A stretch of 64,000 bases of DNA, taken from Rhodocyclaceae bacterium (lineage in GTDB: Bacteria; Pseudomonadota; Gammaproteobacteria; Burkholderiales; Rhodocyclaceae). The position numbers and the translations under genes are program-made. Positions 8,631 through 17,097 of this stretch are shown here, piece by piece. Under the pieces are notes generated by a model that was not told where the DNA came from, made no database searches, and saw only the letters and a list, made by a program, of their open reading frames with translations. Numbering within the stretch: position 1 is the first letter of the stretch; every line of letters starts with the position of its first letter. The DNA is taken from assembly GCA_016704145.1 (NCBI GenBank), contig JADJAS010000007.1:1984001-2048000 (forward strand), given 5' to 3'.

Positions 8631-9035
8631 TTAGCCCTGCTGCGGCTTGTTGGGGCGGGGCCGGCGCTTGCCGCCGCCGCCCGGGCCTTTTTCGCCCTTG
8701 GGTGGATGTTTCTTCTGCAGGAAATGCCGGCCACCGCCACCGCCCGAAGGAACGCCGACCGGGCCGGCCGGGCTGCCTGGGTGCACGCGGTTGCCCGGGG
8801 CGAGCTGGATCTCCAGCTCGTTGATCTCGTCCCATTGCTCGTCGCTGCGATCGCGTTCGGGCACCGACAGCAGTTCGCGCAAGCGACGGCGCGGGTCGAC
8901 GCCCGGCGTCTGCGGGGCGGGGGCGGCTTGCGCCACGGGCTGGACCGGCGGCGCGGCGGGTGCCGGCGCCTCCTCGGCCGATGCTGCCGGCGGTGACGCC
9001 GGGGACTCGTTCAGGTTTTCTGGCTCCGTATTCAT
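8631..9035 (-). CDS. Hypothetical low-complexity protein (Pro/Ala-rich N-terminus, Gly/Lys/Arg-rich tail)
   Basis: 134 residues. Residues 1-48 are a proline/alanine-rich linker. A short conserved-looking helical segment RRRLRELLSVPERDRSDEQW (48-67) follows, then a glycine run and a basic tail rich in Lys, Pro and Gly ending in RPNKPQQG. The basic glycine-rich tail suggests nucleic-acid binding, but this is inference. The helical middle region is the only part likely to carry a defined fold. It shares strand and direction with uup, which lies upstream of it; a copy of the dispersed repeat sits between them. Confidence 0.6.
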   Translation of the reverse strand: MNTEPENLNESPASPPAASAEEAPAPAAPPVQPVAQAAPAPQTPGVDPRRRLRELLSVPERDRSDEQWDEINELEIQLAPGNRVHPGSPAGPVGVPSGGGGGRHFLQKKHPPKGEKGPGGGGKRRPRPNKPQQG

Positions 9036-9058
9036 GCCGCCATTATACCAAGGCGGCG

Positions 9059-9084
9059 AAAGTCAGGCATGGCGGCACGCCGGC
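9059..9084 (+). repeat. Dispersed repeat, copy 4 (between uup and the low-complexity gene)
   Basis: AAAGTCAGGCATGGCG, then GCACGCCGGC; intergenic. Confidence 0.85.
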
Positions 9085-9098
9085 CAGCCGGCGGTCGG

Positions 9099-11009
9099 TC
9101 AGCCCGTGCGCCCTTCCAGTGCTTCCCAGCGTTCCAGACAGGCGAGCAACTCATCGTCGATGGCGGTCAGGCGCGCGGCGATGCGCACCGCCTCGTCGCC
9201 CCGGCTCATGTGCAGTGCCGGGTCTTCGAGGCGGCGCGTCAGTTCGCCCTGTTCCGCCTCCAGTACGGCGATGCGTTCCGGCAGGGCTTCGAGCTCCCGC
9301 TGTTCCTTCCAGGTAAGCTTGTTGTCGTTCCTTTTCATGGCGGCGGTCGGCGACGGGGCGGCGGTCCGGGTTGGCGGCGGCTTGGCGGCGACCGTCGTCT
9401 CCTTGCGACAGCGTAGCCAGTCCTCGTAGCCGCCGGCGTATTCCTTCCAGCGGCCGTCGCCCTCGGCAGCGATGGTTTGCGTGACCACGTTGTCGAGGAA
9501 GGCGCGGTCGTGGCTGACCAGGAAGATGGTGCCGGAATAGTCCTGGAGAAGTTCCTCCAACAGCTCCAGTGTCTCGATGTCGAGGTCGTTGGTCGGCTCG
9601 TCGAGCACCAGCGCGTTGGCCGGCCGCGCGAATAGCCGCGCCAGCAGCAGGCGGTTGCGCTCGCCGCCCGACAGCGACTTGACGGGCGAACGCGCCCGCG
9701 CCGGCGCGAACAGGAAGTCGCCCAGGTAACCGATGACGTGCTTGCGCTGGCCGCCGATCTCCACGTAGTCGGAGCCGGGCGAAATCACGTCGGCGAGCAT
9801 GGCCTCGGGATCGAGCGCCGCGCGGAACTGGTCGAAATAGGCGATCTGGAGCTTCGTGCCCAGCCGCACCGAGCCGGCGTCGGGCTTCAGTTCGCCGAGG
9901 ATCAGCCGCAGCAGCGTCGTCTTGCCGGCACCGTTGGGGCCGATCAGGCCGATGCGGTCGCCGCGCAGGATGCGCGCCGAGAAGTCGCGCACGATCTTGC
10001 GGTCGCCGAACGACTTGTCGACATGCGTCAATTCGGCCACCAGCTGGCCGCTTTTCTCGCCGGTGGCGAGCGAGAGGCGTGCCTCGCCCAGCCGCTCGCG
10101 CCGGGCGGCGCGTTCGCGGCGCAGCGCTTCCAGACGCAGCACGCGGCCTTCGTTGCGCGTGCGGCGCGCCTCGACGCCCTTGCGTATCCAGACTTCCTCC
10201 TGGGCGAGAAACTTGTCGAATTTCGCGTTCTGGGTCGCCTCGCCCTTGAGCATCTCGGCCTTGCGCCGCTGGTAGTCGGCGAAGGAACCCGCGAAGCTGG
10301 TCAGCCTGCCGCGATCGAGTTCGACAATGCGCGTCGCCAGCCGGTCGAGAAAGCGCCGGTCGTGGGTGATGAACAGCAGCGTGATGCCGCTGCCGAGCAA
10401 CAGTTCCTCCAGCCATTCGATGGCGGCGATGTCGAGGTGGTTGGTCGGTTCGTCGAGCAGCATCGCCTGCGGCTCGGTGGCCAGCGCCCGCGCCAGCGCC
10501 AGCCGCTTCTTCTGGCCGCCCGAGAGCGTGGCGACGCGCGCGTCGGGGTCGAGGCCGATGCGTTCGATGGCCCGCTCGGCCTGGGCAGCAGCAGACCAGG
10601 CGCCGAGCGCCTCCAGGTCGTGCTGGAGGACGTCGAGCCGCGCCAGCAGCTTGTCGTGATCGGCGCCGGGCTCCGCGAGGCGGTGCGAAACCTCGTGCCA
10701 TTCGGCCAGTAGGCGCGTCGCCGCGCCCATGCCGGCGACCACGGCCTCGAAAACAGTCAGGGCCGGATCGAGTTCGGGCTCCTGATGGACGTGGGCGAGC
10801 CGGAGCCCCGGCTGCCGCCAGACTTCGCCGTCGTCGAGATGGCCGCCGTGCTCGCCGCCAGCCAGCGCGGCGAGCAGCGAGGACTTGCCACTGCCGTTGC
10901 GGCCGATCAGCGCCACGCGCTCGCCTTCGTCGAGCTGGAAGTCGGCGTGGTCGAGCAGCGGCACATGGCCGAAGGCGAGGCAGGCTTGGGTGAGCGAGAT
11001 GAGCGACAT
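9099..11009 (-). CDS. uup: ABC-F family ATPase Uup
   Basis: A 636-residue soluble protein with two ABC ATPase domains and no membrane segments, the ABC-F layout. The first Walker A is GRNGSGKS (36-43) with signature LSGGQKKRLALARAL. The second is GPNGAGKTT with LSGGERNRLLLARL. Between the domains lies the linker carrying AEMLKGEATQNAKFDKFLAQEE in pieces typical of the family. The C-terminal coiled-coil (WKEQRELEALPERIAVLE and onward) is characteristic of Uup rather than EttA. ABC-F proteins act on the ribosome; Uup is also linked to branched-DNA handling and low precise excision of transposons. Confidence 0.88.
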   Translation of the reverse strand: MSLISLTQACLAFGHVPLLDHADFQLDEGERVALIGRNGSGKSSLLAALAGGEHGGHLDDGEVWRQPGLRLAHVHQEPELDPALTVFEAVVAGMGAATRLLAEWHEVSHRLAEPGADHDKLLARLDVLQHDLEALGAWSAAAQAERAIERIGLDPDARVATLSGGQKKRLALARALATEPQAMLLDEPTNHLDIAAIEWLEELLLGSGITLLFITHDRRFLDRLATRIVELDRGRLTSFAGSFADYQRRKAEMLKGEATQNAKFDKFLAQEEVWIRKGVEARRTRNEGRVLRLEALRRERAARRERLGEARLSLATGEKSGQLVAELTHVDKSFGDRKIVRDFSARILRGDRIGLIGPNGAGKTTLLRLILGELKPDAGSVRLGTKLQIAYFDQFRAALDPEAMLADVISPGSDYVEIGGQRKHVIGYLGDFLFAPARARSPVKSLSGGERNRLLLARLFARPANALVLDEPTNDLDIETLELLEELLQDYSGTIFLVSHDRAFLDNVVTQTIAAEGDGRWKEYAGGYEDWLRCRKETTVAAKPPPTRTAAPSPTAAMKRNDNKLTWKEQRELEALPERIAVLEAEQGELTRRLEDPALHMSRGDEAVRIAARLTAIDDELLACLERWEALEGRTG

Positions 11010-11061
11010 GGCTTGCCCGGATTTGCTAGGATGGAATTTTGTTCAGACCGAGGCATTCGAC

Positions 11062-11355
11062 ATGAGCCACAAGCACGTCAATCAACTCCGCGGCATTTTC
11101 CATGACCCGATCAGCGCCAACATCCACTGGCGCGAGGTCGAGTCGCTGCTCACGCATCTCGGTGCCAGCATCGAGGCCGCGCATGGCGCGCGTTTCCACG
11201 TCAAGCTGAACCGGGCGGAGACATTTCTCCATCATCCGCACCACGGCAATGTGTGCGATCGCAACCTGATCAAGCAGTTGCGCGAGTTTCTCGCTCACGC
11301 CGGGGTCAGCGTCTCCTCCTACGAGAGCCAGCACGCCCAGCACTCGGGAAGCTAG
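11062..11355 (+). CDS. HicA-like small protein (orphan)
   Basis: 97 residues. It has a double-stranded-RNA-binding-like pattern with IHWREVESLLTHLGA near the N-terminus and FHVKLNRAETFLHHPH, resembling the type II toxin HicA family. The catalytic GSH motif of typical HicA is replaced by GARFHV, and no HicB antitoxin lies beside it, so it may be a domesticated relative rather than a toxin. ATG 11062 gives MSHKHVNQLRGIF. Its TAG stop (11353-11355) overlaps the TAG stop of the convergent methionine gamma-lyase through the palindrome CTAG. Confidence 0.65.
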   Translation: MSHKHVNQLRGIFHDPISANIHWREVESLLTHLGASIEAAHGARFHVKLNRAETFLHHPHHGNVCDRNLIKQLREFLAHAGVSVSSYESQHAQHSGS

Positions 11356-12548
11356 GCGACGGCCAGCGCCTGTTCGAGATCGCCGAGCAGGTCGGCGATA
11401 TCCTCCAAGCCAATGGATAGCCGCACCAGGCCTTCGCTGATCAGGTGCTCGACGCGCTCCTCCGGCGTGTAGAACGCATGGGTCATGCTGGCCGGATGCT
11501 GGGCGAGGCTTTCAGCATCGCCGAGACTGACCGCCCGGGTGAACACGCGAAGCGCGTTCATGAAGCGTCGGCCGGCTTCGATGCCGTCCTTGAGTTCGAA
11601 GGCGATCATGCCGCCGGGCTGGGCCATCTGCCGCCGCGCCAGTTCCAGTTGCGGGAAGGACGCCAGCCCCGGGTAATGCACCACGGCGATCTTGCCGTGG
11701 CCGGCCAGGAATTCGGCCACCGCCCGGGCATTGGTGCAGTGGCGGTCCATGCGTAGCGACAAGGTCTTCAGGCCGCGCAGTACCAGGAAGGCGTCCTGCG
11801 ACGACAGGACGGCGCCGGTCATGTCCTTGAGTCCGTAAAAACGCACCTTGTCGAGGGTTTCCTTGTCGCCGACGATGACGCCGGCCAGCAGGTCGCCATG
11901 GCCGCCGAGATATTTCGTCGCCGAATGCAGCACGAAGTCCGCACCCAGTTCCAGCGGTCGTTGCAGGTACGGCGTGCAGTAGGTGTTGTCGACCACGGTG
12001 CGGGCGCCGTGGCGGCGGGCAATGGCCGTCACGGCGGCGATGTCCACCAGGCGCATGTTGGGGTTGGCCGGCGATTCGAAAAACACCACGCGGGTGGTCG
12101 GGCCGATGGCGGCCTCGAGATTGGCTGGGTTGGTGAGGTCGACATGCGTGACCTTGACGCCGAACTTGGCCAGCCCGTGGTTGAGAAAGCCGAAGGTGCA
12201 GCCGTACAGGGTCTTGTCGGCGATGATTTCGTCGCCCGGCGCCAGCAGGGTCCAGAGCAGCGAGGTGGTGGCGCCCTGGCCAGAGGCGGTCGCCAGGGCC
12301 GCTTCGCCGCCTTCCAGATCGGCGACTCGCGCCTCGAGCAGGGCCGTGGTCGGATTGCCGACGCGCGAATAGACGAAACCCGCCTGCTCGCCGGCAAAGC
12401 GCGCGCTGCCATCCTCCACCGTCGGGAAGGCGTAGGTCGAGCTCAGGTAGACCGGCGGATTGAGCGAGCCGTGGCCGGCGTAGGGGTCATAGCCATGGTG
12501 GATGGCCCGGGTGTCGAAGCCTGGGCGGCGGGTTCGGGAGGTATCCAT
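11352..12548 (-). CDS. megL: Methionine gamma-lyase (PLP-dependent)
   Basis: A Cys/Met-metabolism PLP enzyme of 398 residues. The Schiff-base lysine is Lys212 in SATKYLGGH. The phosphate-binding Tyr60/Arg62 lie in YSRVGNPT. TLYGCTFGF carries Tyr115 and Cys117; the Cys after YG is the hallmark separating methionine gamma-lyases from cystathionine gamma-synthases and lyases. It would convert methionine to methanethiol, ammonia and 2-oxobutyrate in the cytosol. It stands alone and is convergent with the HicA-like gene. Confidence 0.87.
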   Translation of the reverse strand: MDTSRTRRPGFDTRAIHHGYDPYAGHGSLNPPVYLSSTYAFPTVEDGSARFAGEQAGFVYSRVGNPTTALLEARVADLEGGEAALATASGQGATTSLLWTLLAPGDEIIADKTLYGCTFGFLNHGLAKFGVKVTHVDLTNPANLEAAIGPTTRVVFFESPANPNMRLVDIAAVTAIARRHGARTVVDNTYCTPYLQRPLELGADFVLHSATKYLGGHGDLLAGVIVGDKETLDKVRFYGLKDMTGAVLSSQDAFLVLRGLKTLSLRMDRHCTNARAVAEFLAGHGKIAVVHYPGLASFPQLELARRQMAQPGGMIAFELKDGIEAGRRFMNALRVFTRAVSLGDAESLAQHPASMTHAFYTPEERVEHLISEGLVRLSIGLEDIADLLGDLEQALAVA

Positions 12549-12612
12549 GTCAACTGTCTCGGTGGTCGATGGCCGACCGGGAATCTAGCACGTCGCGGCG
12601 GTCGGGCCGCGC

Positions 12613-15066
12613 TTAGCCGCGGGCCAGCCAGATCAGCAGGGTGGTGAAGAGTTTGTCGGGATCGACCGGCTTGGCGATGAAGTCGTTCATGCCGGCGCCC
12701 ATGCAGCGCTGCCTGTCCTCCTCGAAGGCATTGGCCGTCATGGCCAGGATCGGCACATGTTGCCGCCCGGACAGCGCGCGGATCATCCGCGTCGCCTCGA
12801 GGCCGTCGACATGGGGCATCTGCATGTCCATGAGAATCACGTCGTAGGCGCCGGCCCTGGCCATGTCGACCGCTTGGCGTCCGTCCTCCGCCAGGTCGAC
12901 CTTCAGGCCCGCCTCCTCGAGCAGGGACCGCGAGACTTCCTGGTTGACCGGCTCGTCCTCCACCAGCAGGATGCGGGCGTCCCGGTGGCGGTCCTTGATC
13001 TGTTGCTCGGCCGGCGAGTCGTCCACCGCGCGCGGGGCCTCGCCGGGCCGGGCGCGCTCCAGCCGCGCGGTGAACCAGAAAGTGCTACCGAGACCTGGCT
13101 GGCTGTTCACGCCGATATGCCCACGCATCAGGCCCACCAGGCGCTTGCTGATGGCGAGGCCCAGGCCGGTGCCGCCAAAGCGCCGTGTCGTCGAACTGTC
13201 GGCCTGCTCGAACGCGGAGAACAGCCGGGGCTGGTCCTCGACCGGGATGCCGATGCCGGTATCCTGAACATCGAAGCGGAGCAGGCAATGCGACGCCGTC
13301 TGCTCGACCGCCGAAACCCTGATCCTGATCGAGCCGCGCTCGGTGAACTTGATGGCGTTACCCGCCAGGTTGATGAGCACCTGGCCCAGCCTCAGCGGGT
13401 CGCCGCGCAGCGACAACCCGGCCACTTCGTCGGCGATGTCGACCGTCAGCAGCAAACCTTTTTCGGCGGCGCGACCGCCGAGCATGCTGATCACGTTCTC
13501 GGGCACGCTGCCAAGCCGGAAATCGATCTGCTCGAGTTGCAGGCGGTCGGCTTCGATCTTGGAGATGTCGAGGATGTCGTTGATCACGCCGAGCAGGTGC
13601 CTGGAGGCGTCGCGGGCTTTGCCCAGCTGGTCGCGCTGCTTGGGGTCGGTGGCGCGGCGCAGCGCGAGGTCGGTCATGCCCATGATGCCGTTCATCGGCG
13701 TGCGCAGTTCATGGCTCATGTTGGCCAGGAAGACGCTCTTGGCCCGGCTGGCCGTCTCGGCCGCATCCTTGGCCAGGACAAGATCATGGGTGCGCTTGTC
13801 GACCTGCTCCTCCAGGTACCTGCGCTGGTCGGCCAGCTGGAGCTCGGCGACCCGCTGCGCCGTCACGTCCTGCACCGTGCCGGTGCCGGCGATCGCCTGG
13901 CCGCCGGTGTCGCGGGCGATCTCGGCGCGTTCGCGCACCCAGAGCACCTTGTTCTCGACCAGGATGCGATGCACCACGTCGTAAGGCACCCGTCCGGCGA
14001 TGGCATCATTCCACGCTTGCGTAACCGCGGACAGGTCGTCGGGATGGATGTAACTGGCGAAGGATTCGAAAGTCTGCGGCGTCCCCGGGGGCACGGCGAA
14101 CATGCGGTAGGTTTGGTCCGACCAGGTCAAGCGATTGGCGACGATGTCGAGATGCCAGCTGCCGATGCCGGCAACGGCCTGCGCGTGCTTCAGGTTGGCC
14201 TCGCTGCGCGCCAACTCGGCATTGGTGGCGGTTAGCGCCTCGTCCTTGCTGATCAGTTGACCATAGAGCAGCTCGGCGGGGCGTCGGACGCCGGTGACGA
14301 CCAGCGCCAGGTAGGCCAGCACCACCGAGACGAAACGGAAGTAATGGCCGAGTTCGTTGGCGAAGTCGTAGAAGCCGACGTAGTGGATGAAGCAGAACTC
14401 GGTGGCGATGGCCAGCAGCACGGAGCCGCTGAGCAAGCCGAAGACCCGACGCGGAAACTCCCGCCGCGCGCGCGCCAGCATCAGCCAGGCCAGGACCAGG
14501 ATGCCGATGATGACGAACTCGCCGACGATCTTGAAACGGGTCAGTCCGACTTCCTCGACATGGGTGGCCGGCAGCATGCCTTGAAGAATGGCGATGCTGG
14601 CCAGGACGCCGGGCACGGCGAAGGCGAACGTGGCCAGCGTGAAATTCGGTCGGCGGCGGATGAAGGCTGGCGCCAGGCAGAGCGCGACGGCCTCGATGAA
14701 GCGCGCCGCCAGCCAGAACTGGGTGGGGTGATTGGTGCTGACGTCGGGCAGGAGGTTCATGCCCTTGAAGGTTAGGGTGTGGAAGATGTCGATGGTGGCG
14801 ATGGTGGCGTAGGCGGCGCCGACGATGACCAGATAGCCATTGTGCAGGTGCTGGCGCGTCGCCCAGGTCAGCGTGAAGACCGAGATGGCCACCGAAATGG
14901 CGATCAGTTCGGCCAGGGTGTGAAACAGCAGGTAATGGACCGGCCGCGCCGCCGCCATGAGCAGCCCGGCGGCCACGACGAACAGCCAGACACCGGCCGT
15001 CAGCACCGGCGTGTCGGCGCGCGGCGGCGAGCTTGGCCGTTCGCCGTTCATCGCCGATGACGGCAT
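12613..15066 (-). CDS. MASE3 hybrid sensor histidine kinase/response regulator
   Basis: 817 residues. Residues 20-265 form a MASE3-type membrane sensor with about seven helices (blocks FHTLAELIAI, IDIFHTLTFKGMNL, FWLAARFIEA). A short coiled coil leads into a PAS domain (about 290-405, IGSWHLDIVANRLTWS). The HisKA domain carries the phospho-acceptor His452 in SHELRTP. The HATPase domain has N and G boxes (NLAGNAIKFTE, DTGIGIP, GGTGLGLAIS). The receiver domain is at 697-817 with phospho-acceptor Asp747 in MDMQMP and Lys799. There is no adjacent response regulator, so output is by phosphorelay to an unlinked partner. The ligand of MASE3 is unknown. Confidence 0.92.
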   Translation of the reverse strand: MPSSAMNGERPSSPPRADTPVLTAGVWLFVVAAGLLMAAARPVHYLLFHTLAELIAISVAISVFTLTWATRQHLHNGYLVIVGAAYATIATIDIFHTLTFKGMNLLPDVSTNHPTQFWLAARFIEAVALCLAPAFIRRRPNFTLATFAFAVPGVLASIAILQGMLPATHVEEVGLTRFKIVGEFVIIGILVLAWLMLARARREFPRRVFGLLSGSVLLAIATEFCFIHYVGFYDFANELGHYFRFVSVVLAYLALVVTGVRRPAELLYGQLISKDEALTATNAELARSEANLKHAQAVAGIGSWHLDIVANRLTWSDQTYRMFAVPPGTPQTFESFASYIHPDDLSAVTQAWNDAIAGRVPYDVVHRILVENKVLWVRERAEIARDTGGQAIAGTGTVQDVTAQRVAELQLADQRRYLEEQVDKRTHDLVLAKDAAETASRAKSVFLANMSHELRTPMNGIMGMTDLALRRATDPKQRDQLGKARDASRHLLGVINDILDISKIEADRLQLEQIDFRLGSVPENVISMLGGRAAEKGLLLTVDIADEVAGLSLRGDPLRLGQVLINLAGNAIKFTERGSIRIRVSAVEQTASHCLLRFDVQDTGIGIPVEDQPRLFSAFEQADSSTTRRFGGTGLGLAISKRLVGLMRGHIGVNSQPGLGSTFWFTARLERARPGEAPRAVDDSPAEQQIKDRHRDARILLVEDEPVNQEVSRSLLEEAGLKVDLAEDGRQAVDMARAGAYDVILMDMQMPHVDGLEATRMIRALSGRQHVPILAMTANAFEEDRQRCMGAGMNDFIAKPVDPDKLFTTLLIWLARG

Positions 15067-15108
15067 GGCGCCGCGCCGGGCGGGGTCCGGGCAACGCCCG
15101 GTGGCATT

Positions 15109-15789
15109 TCAGCCGCCGGCCAGCAGTTGGCGGAAACGATCGCGGCTGACATGGATGAACAGGGCTTCGCAGCTGGCGGTGACGACGCCGTTGGCGCGGA
15201 TTTCGCCCTCGAGCAGGTTCTTGCGGCCTTTGACTTCCTTGACCCGCCCGACCAACTGCAACTCGGTGCACAGCGGCGTCGGGCGATGCAGGCGGACGGT
15301 GATGGTGCCGGTGACGCCCGGCTGCCCGGTGAGCTTCTGGGCGATGCCGAGAAACTGGTCAAACAGCGCGCAGACGAAACCGCCGTGCACGCAGTTGGGC
15401 GGCCCTTCGTATTGCCAGCCGAGCGTGGTGCGGCCATGCGCCGTGTCGCCCTCGATCCAGGTGTTGAACGGCGGCGAGATGGGATTGCACTTGCCGTCGA
15501 CCGGGTTGAGCTCGTAGCCCAGGCGCCCCGGGGTGCCGTGACGGCCATCCTCGTGCGCCTCGAAAGCGAGCCGGCCGAGGAGGTTGGGCACTTCGGCCAG
15601 ACGGTCGGTCTGCGCCCGGATACTGTCGGCGACGGCGCGCAAGGTGGCGGCGTCGCTGGTGGTGGCCACCAGCTTGGCGATCAGTTGACGTGCCGCCTCG
15701 GCGGCGTCGCGCCGGGCCGCCCAGTCGTCGTTTACGGGAGCCTTGGTGGCGGGGCAGGCGTAGGGATCGAAAGTATCGTCGTTGCTCAT
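15109..15789 (-). CDS. PaaI-family hotdog thioesterase
   Basis: 226 residues. The N-terminal 80 residues are helical and not part of the catalytic fold. The C-terminal hotdog domain has PPNCVHGGFVCALFDQFLG, the HGG motif of PaaI/acyl-CoA thioesterases in which the active-site acid follows on the helix. The family hydrolyses acyl-CoA thioesters; the substrate is not evident. ATG 15789 (MSNDDTFDPY) is chosen as the first start downstream of the dispersed-repeat copy at 15847-15872. It is located directly downstream of the aldo/keto reductase on the same strand. Confidence 0.82.
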   Translation of the reverse strand: MSNDDTFDPYACPATKAPVNDDWAARRDAAEAARQLIAKLVATTSDAATLRAVADSIRAQTDRLAEVPNLLGRLAFEAHEDGRHGTPGRLGYELNPVDGKCNPISPPFNTWIEGDTAHGRTTLGWQYEGPPNCVHGGFVCALFDQFLGIAQKLTGQPGVTGTITVRLHRPTPLCTELQLVGRVKEVKGRKNLLEGEIRANGVVTASCEALFIHVSRDRFRQLLAGG

Positions 15790-15846
15790 GGGGGAAGGCG
15801 TGGCACGGACGCCGCATCGTTGGAGGCGTTCCCCGATTTTATCAAA

Positions 15847-15872
15847 GGTGGCGGGCGGCCACGGCTGACTTT
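15847..15872 (-). repeat. Dispersed repeat, copy 5 (upstream of the PaaI thioesterase)
   Basis: On the minus strand AAAGTCAGCCGTGGC is exact; the GC arm is GCCCGCCA. Intergenic. Confidence 0.75.
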
Positions 15873-15932
15873 GCCGGCATTGGCCGGAAGAGAGGACGCG
15901 AGCCTCCTCCCGATCCTTGACGGGATTCTCGA

Positions 15933-16967
15933 TCAGCGCCGATGGTGGTTGTCGAAGCGGTCCGCCTGGCCGCCGAACAGAATGTCGCGTGCCATGGCCC
16001 CTTCGAGCATGTCGTGCGGGAACCCCAGTTTGGGTGCCGTGGCCCGTTCGAGCCGTCGCCACTGGTCGTCGCTCAGCGTGCAAGACAGGCAACCCAGGTT
16101 GTCGAGCAGTTGCTCCCGCGTGCGGGCGCCGAGGATGGGGAAAATCGTGCCAAGGCGAGTCTGCTGGCGGATGAAGGCCAGGGCCGCCTGGCTGGGCGTG
16201 CAACCCACCTCGCGGGCGATGTCGGTTACCAGGGTGGCCACCGTTCGTTGCCGCTCCGTCATGGGCTGGTGTTGGCCGCGCCCCTTGCCCGTGCCGTCGA
16301 GGAATTTGCCGGTGAGGATGCCGCCCGCCAGGGGTGACCACGCGGTAATGCCCAGGTCGAGCGCGCCGGCCATGGGCAGCAGTTCACGTTCCGCCGTGCG
16401 TTCCAGCAGGCTGTATTCGACCTGGATACCGATGAACGGCGCCCAGCCGCGCAGGTCGGCCAGCATGTTGGCGCGGCTGATCTGCCAGGCCGGCGTGTCG
16501 GACACGGCGACATAGTGGACCTTGCCGGCGGCAACCAGATCGTCGAGGCCGCGCATGATCTCCTCGACCGGCGTCGTGTCGTCCCAGATGTGCAGCCAGT
16601 AGAGGTCGATGTGATCGGTCTTCAGCCGGCGCAAGCTCTCTTCCACGCAACGCATCATGTTCTTGCGGCTGTTGCCGGACTTGGACAAGTCGCGCTCCAG
16701 CGTCGAGCCGTATTTGGTGGCCAAAACAAAATGATCGCGATCGGCATTCACGAAATCGCCCAGCAATGCCTCGCTGGCGCCGTTGCCGTAGATGAATGCC
16801 GTGTCGATGAAATTGCCGCCGGCATCGGCGAAGGCGTCGAACACTTCCCGGCTTGCTGCCGCGTTGCTGCCGAATTGCCAGAGCTGGTCGTCCTTGCCGA
16901 AAGTCATGGCGCCGAGGCACAGCTCGGAAACGCGCAGGCCCGAATGGCCAAAAAGTTTATAACGCAT
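15933..16967 (-). CDS. Aldo/keto reductase
   Basis: 344 residues of the NADPH-dependent TIM-barrel aldo/keto reductase superfamily. The catalytic tetrad is visible: Asp55 and Tyr60 (FIDTAFIYG), Lys85 (ATKYG) and His126 (WLHIWDD). The start MRYKLFGHSGLRVSEL at ATG 16967 is the family N-terminus and has AGGCGG upstream. A longer reading from ATG 17069 begins MADFRL, but those residues come from the dispersed repeat and are rejected. The substrate is unknown. It lies downstream of acnB, separated by the 38-bp palindrome. Confidence 0.9.
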   Translation of the reverse strand: MRYKLFGHSGLRVSELCLGAMTFGKDDQLWQFGSNAAASREVFDAFADAGGNFIDTAFIYGNGASEALLGDFVNADRDHFVLATKYGSTLERDLSKSGNSRKNMMRCVEESLRRLKTDHIDLYWLHIWDDTTPVEEIMRGLDDLVAAGKVHYVAVSDTPAWQISRANMLADLRGWAPFIGIQVEYSLLERTAERELLPMAGALDLGITAWSPLAGGILTGKFLDGTGKGRGQHQPMTERQRTVATLVTDIAREVGCTPSQAALAFIRQQTRLGTIFPILGARTREQLLDNLGCLSCTLSDDQWRRLERATAPKLGFPHDMLEGAMARDILFGGQADRFDNHHRR

Positions 16968-17057
16968 GGATGGACCGCCTTCCGTTATCGGGTCGTGCTT
17001 CCGGTTGCCGGGCGTTGGTATCGATCGCCACGTCGACAGTGAGACCGATAATAGGCG

Positions 17058-17095
17058 AAAGTCAGCCATGGCGGCGCGCCGCCATGGCTGACTTT
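17058..17095. repeat. Perfect 38-bp palindrome made of two head-to-head repeat copies
   Basis: AAAGTCAGCCATGGCGGCG (17058-17076) is followed at once by its exact reverse complement (17077-17095). It starts 2 bp past the acnB stop and would form a 19-bp hairpin in acnB mRNA. Confidence 0.95.
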
Positions 17096-17097
17096 GC

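Noticed and set aside
15933..17069. Longer aldo/keto reductase start at ATG 17069
   Set aside because: The extra residues come from the dispersed repeat and the region contains no ribosome-binding site, while MRYKLFG at 16967 is the family N-terminus.
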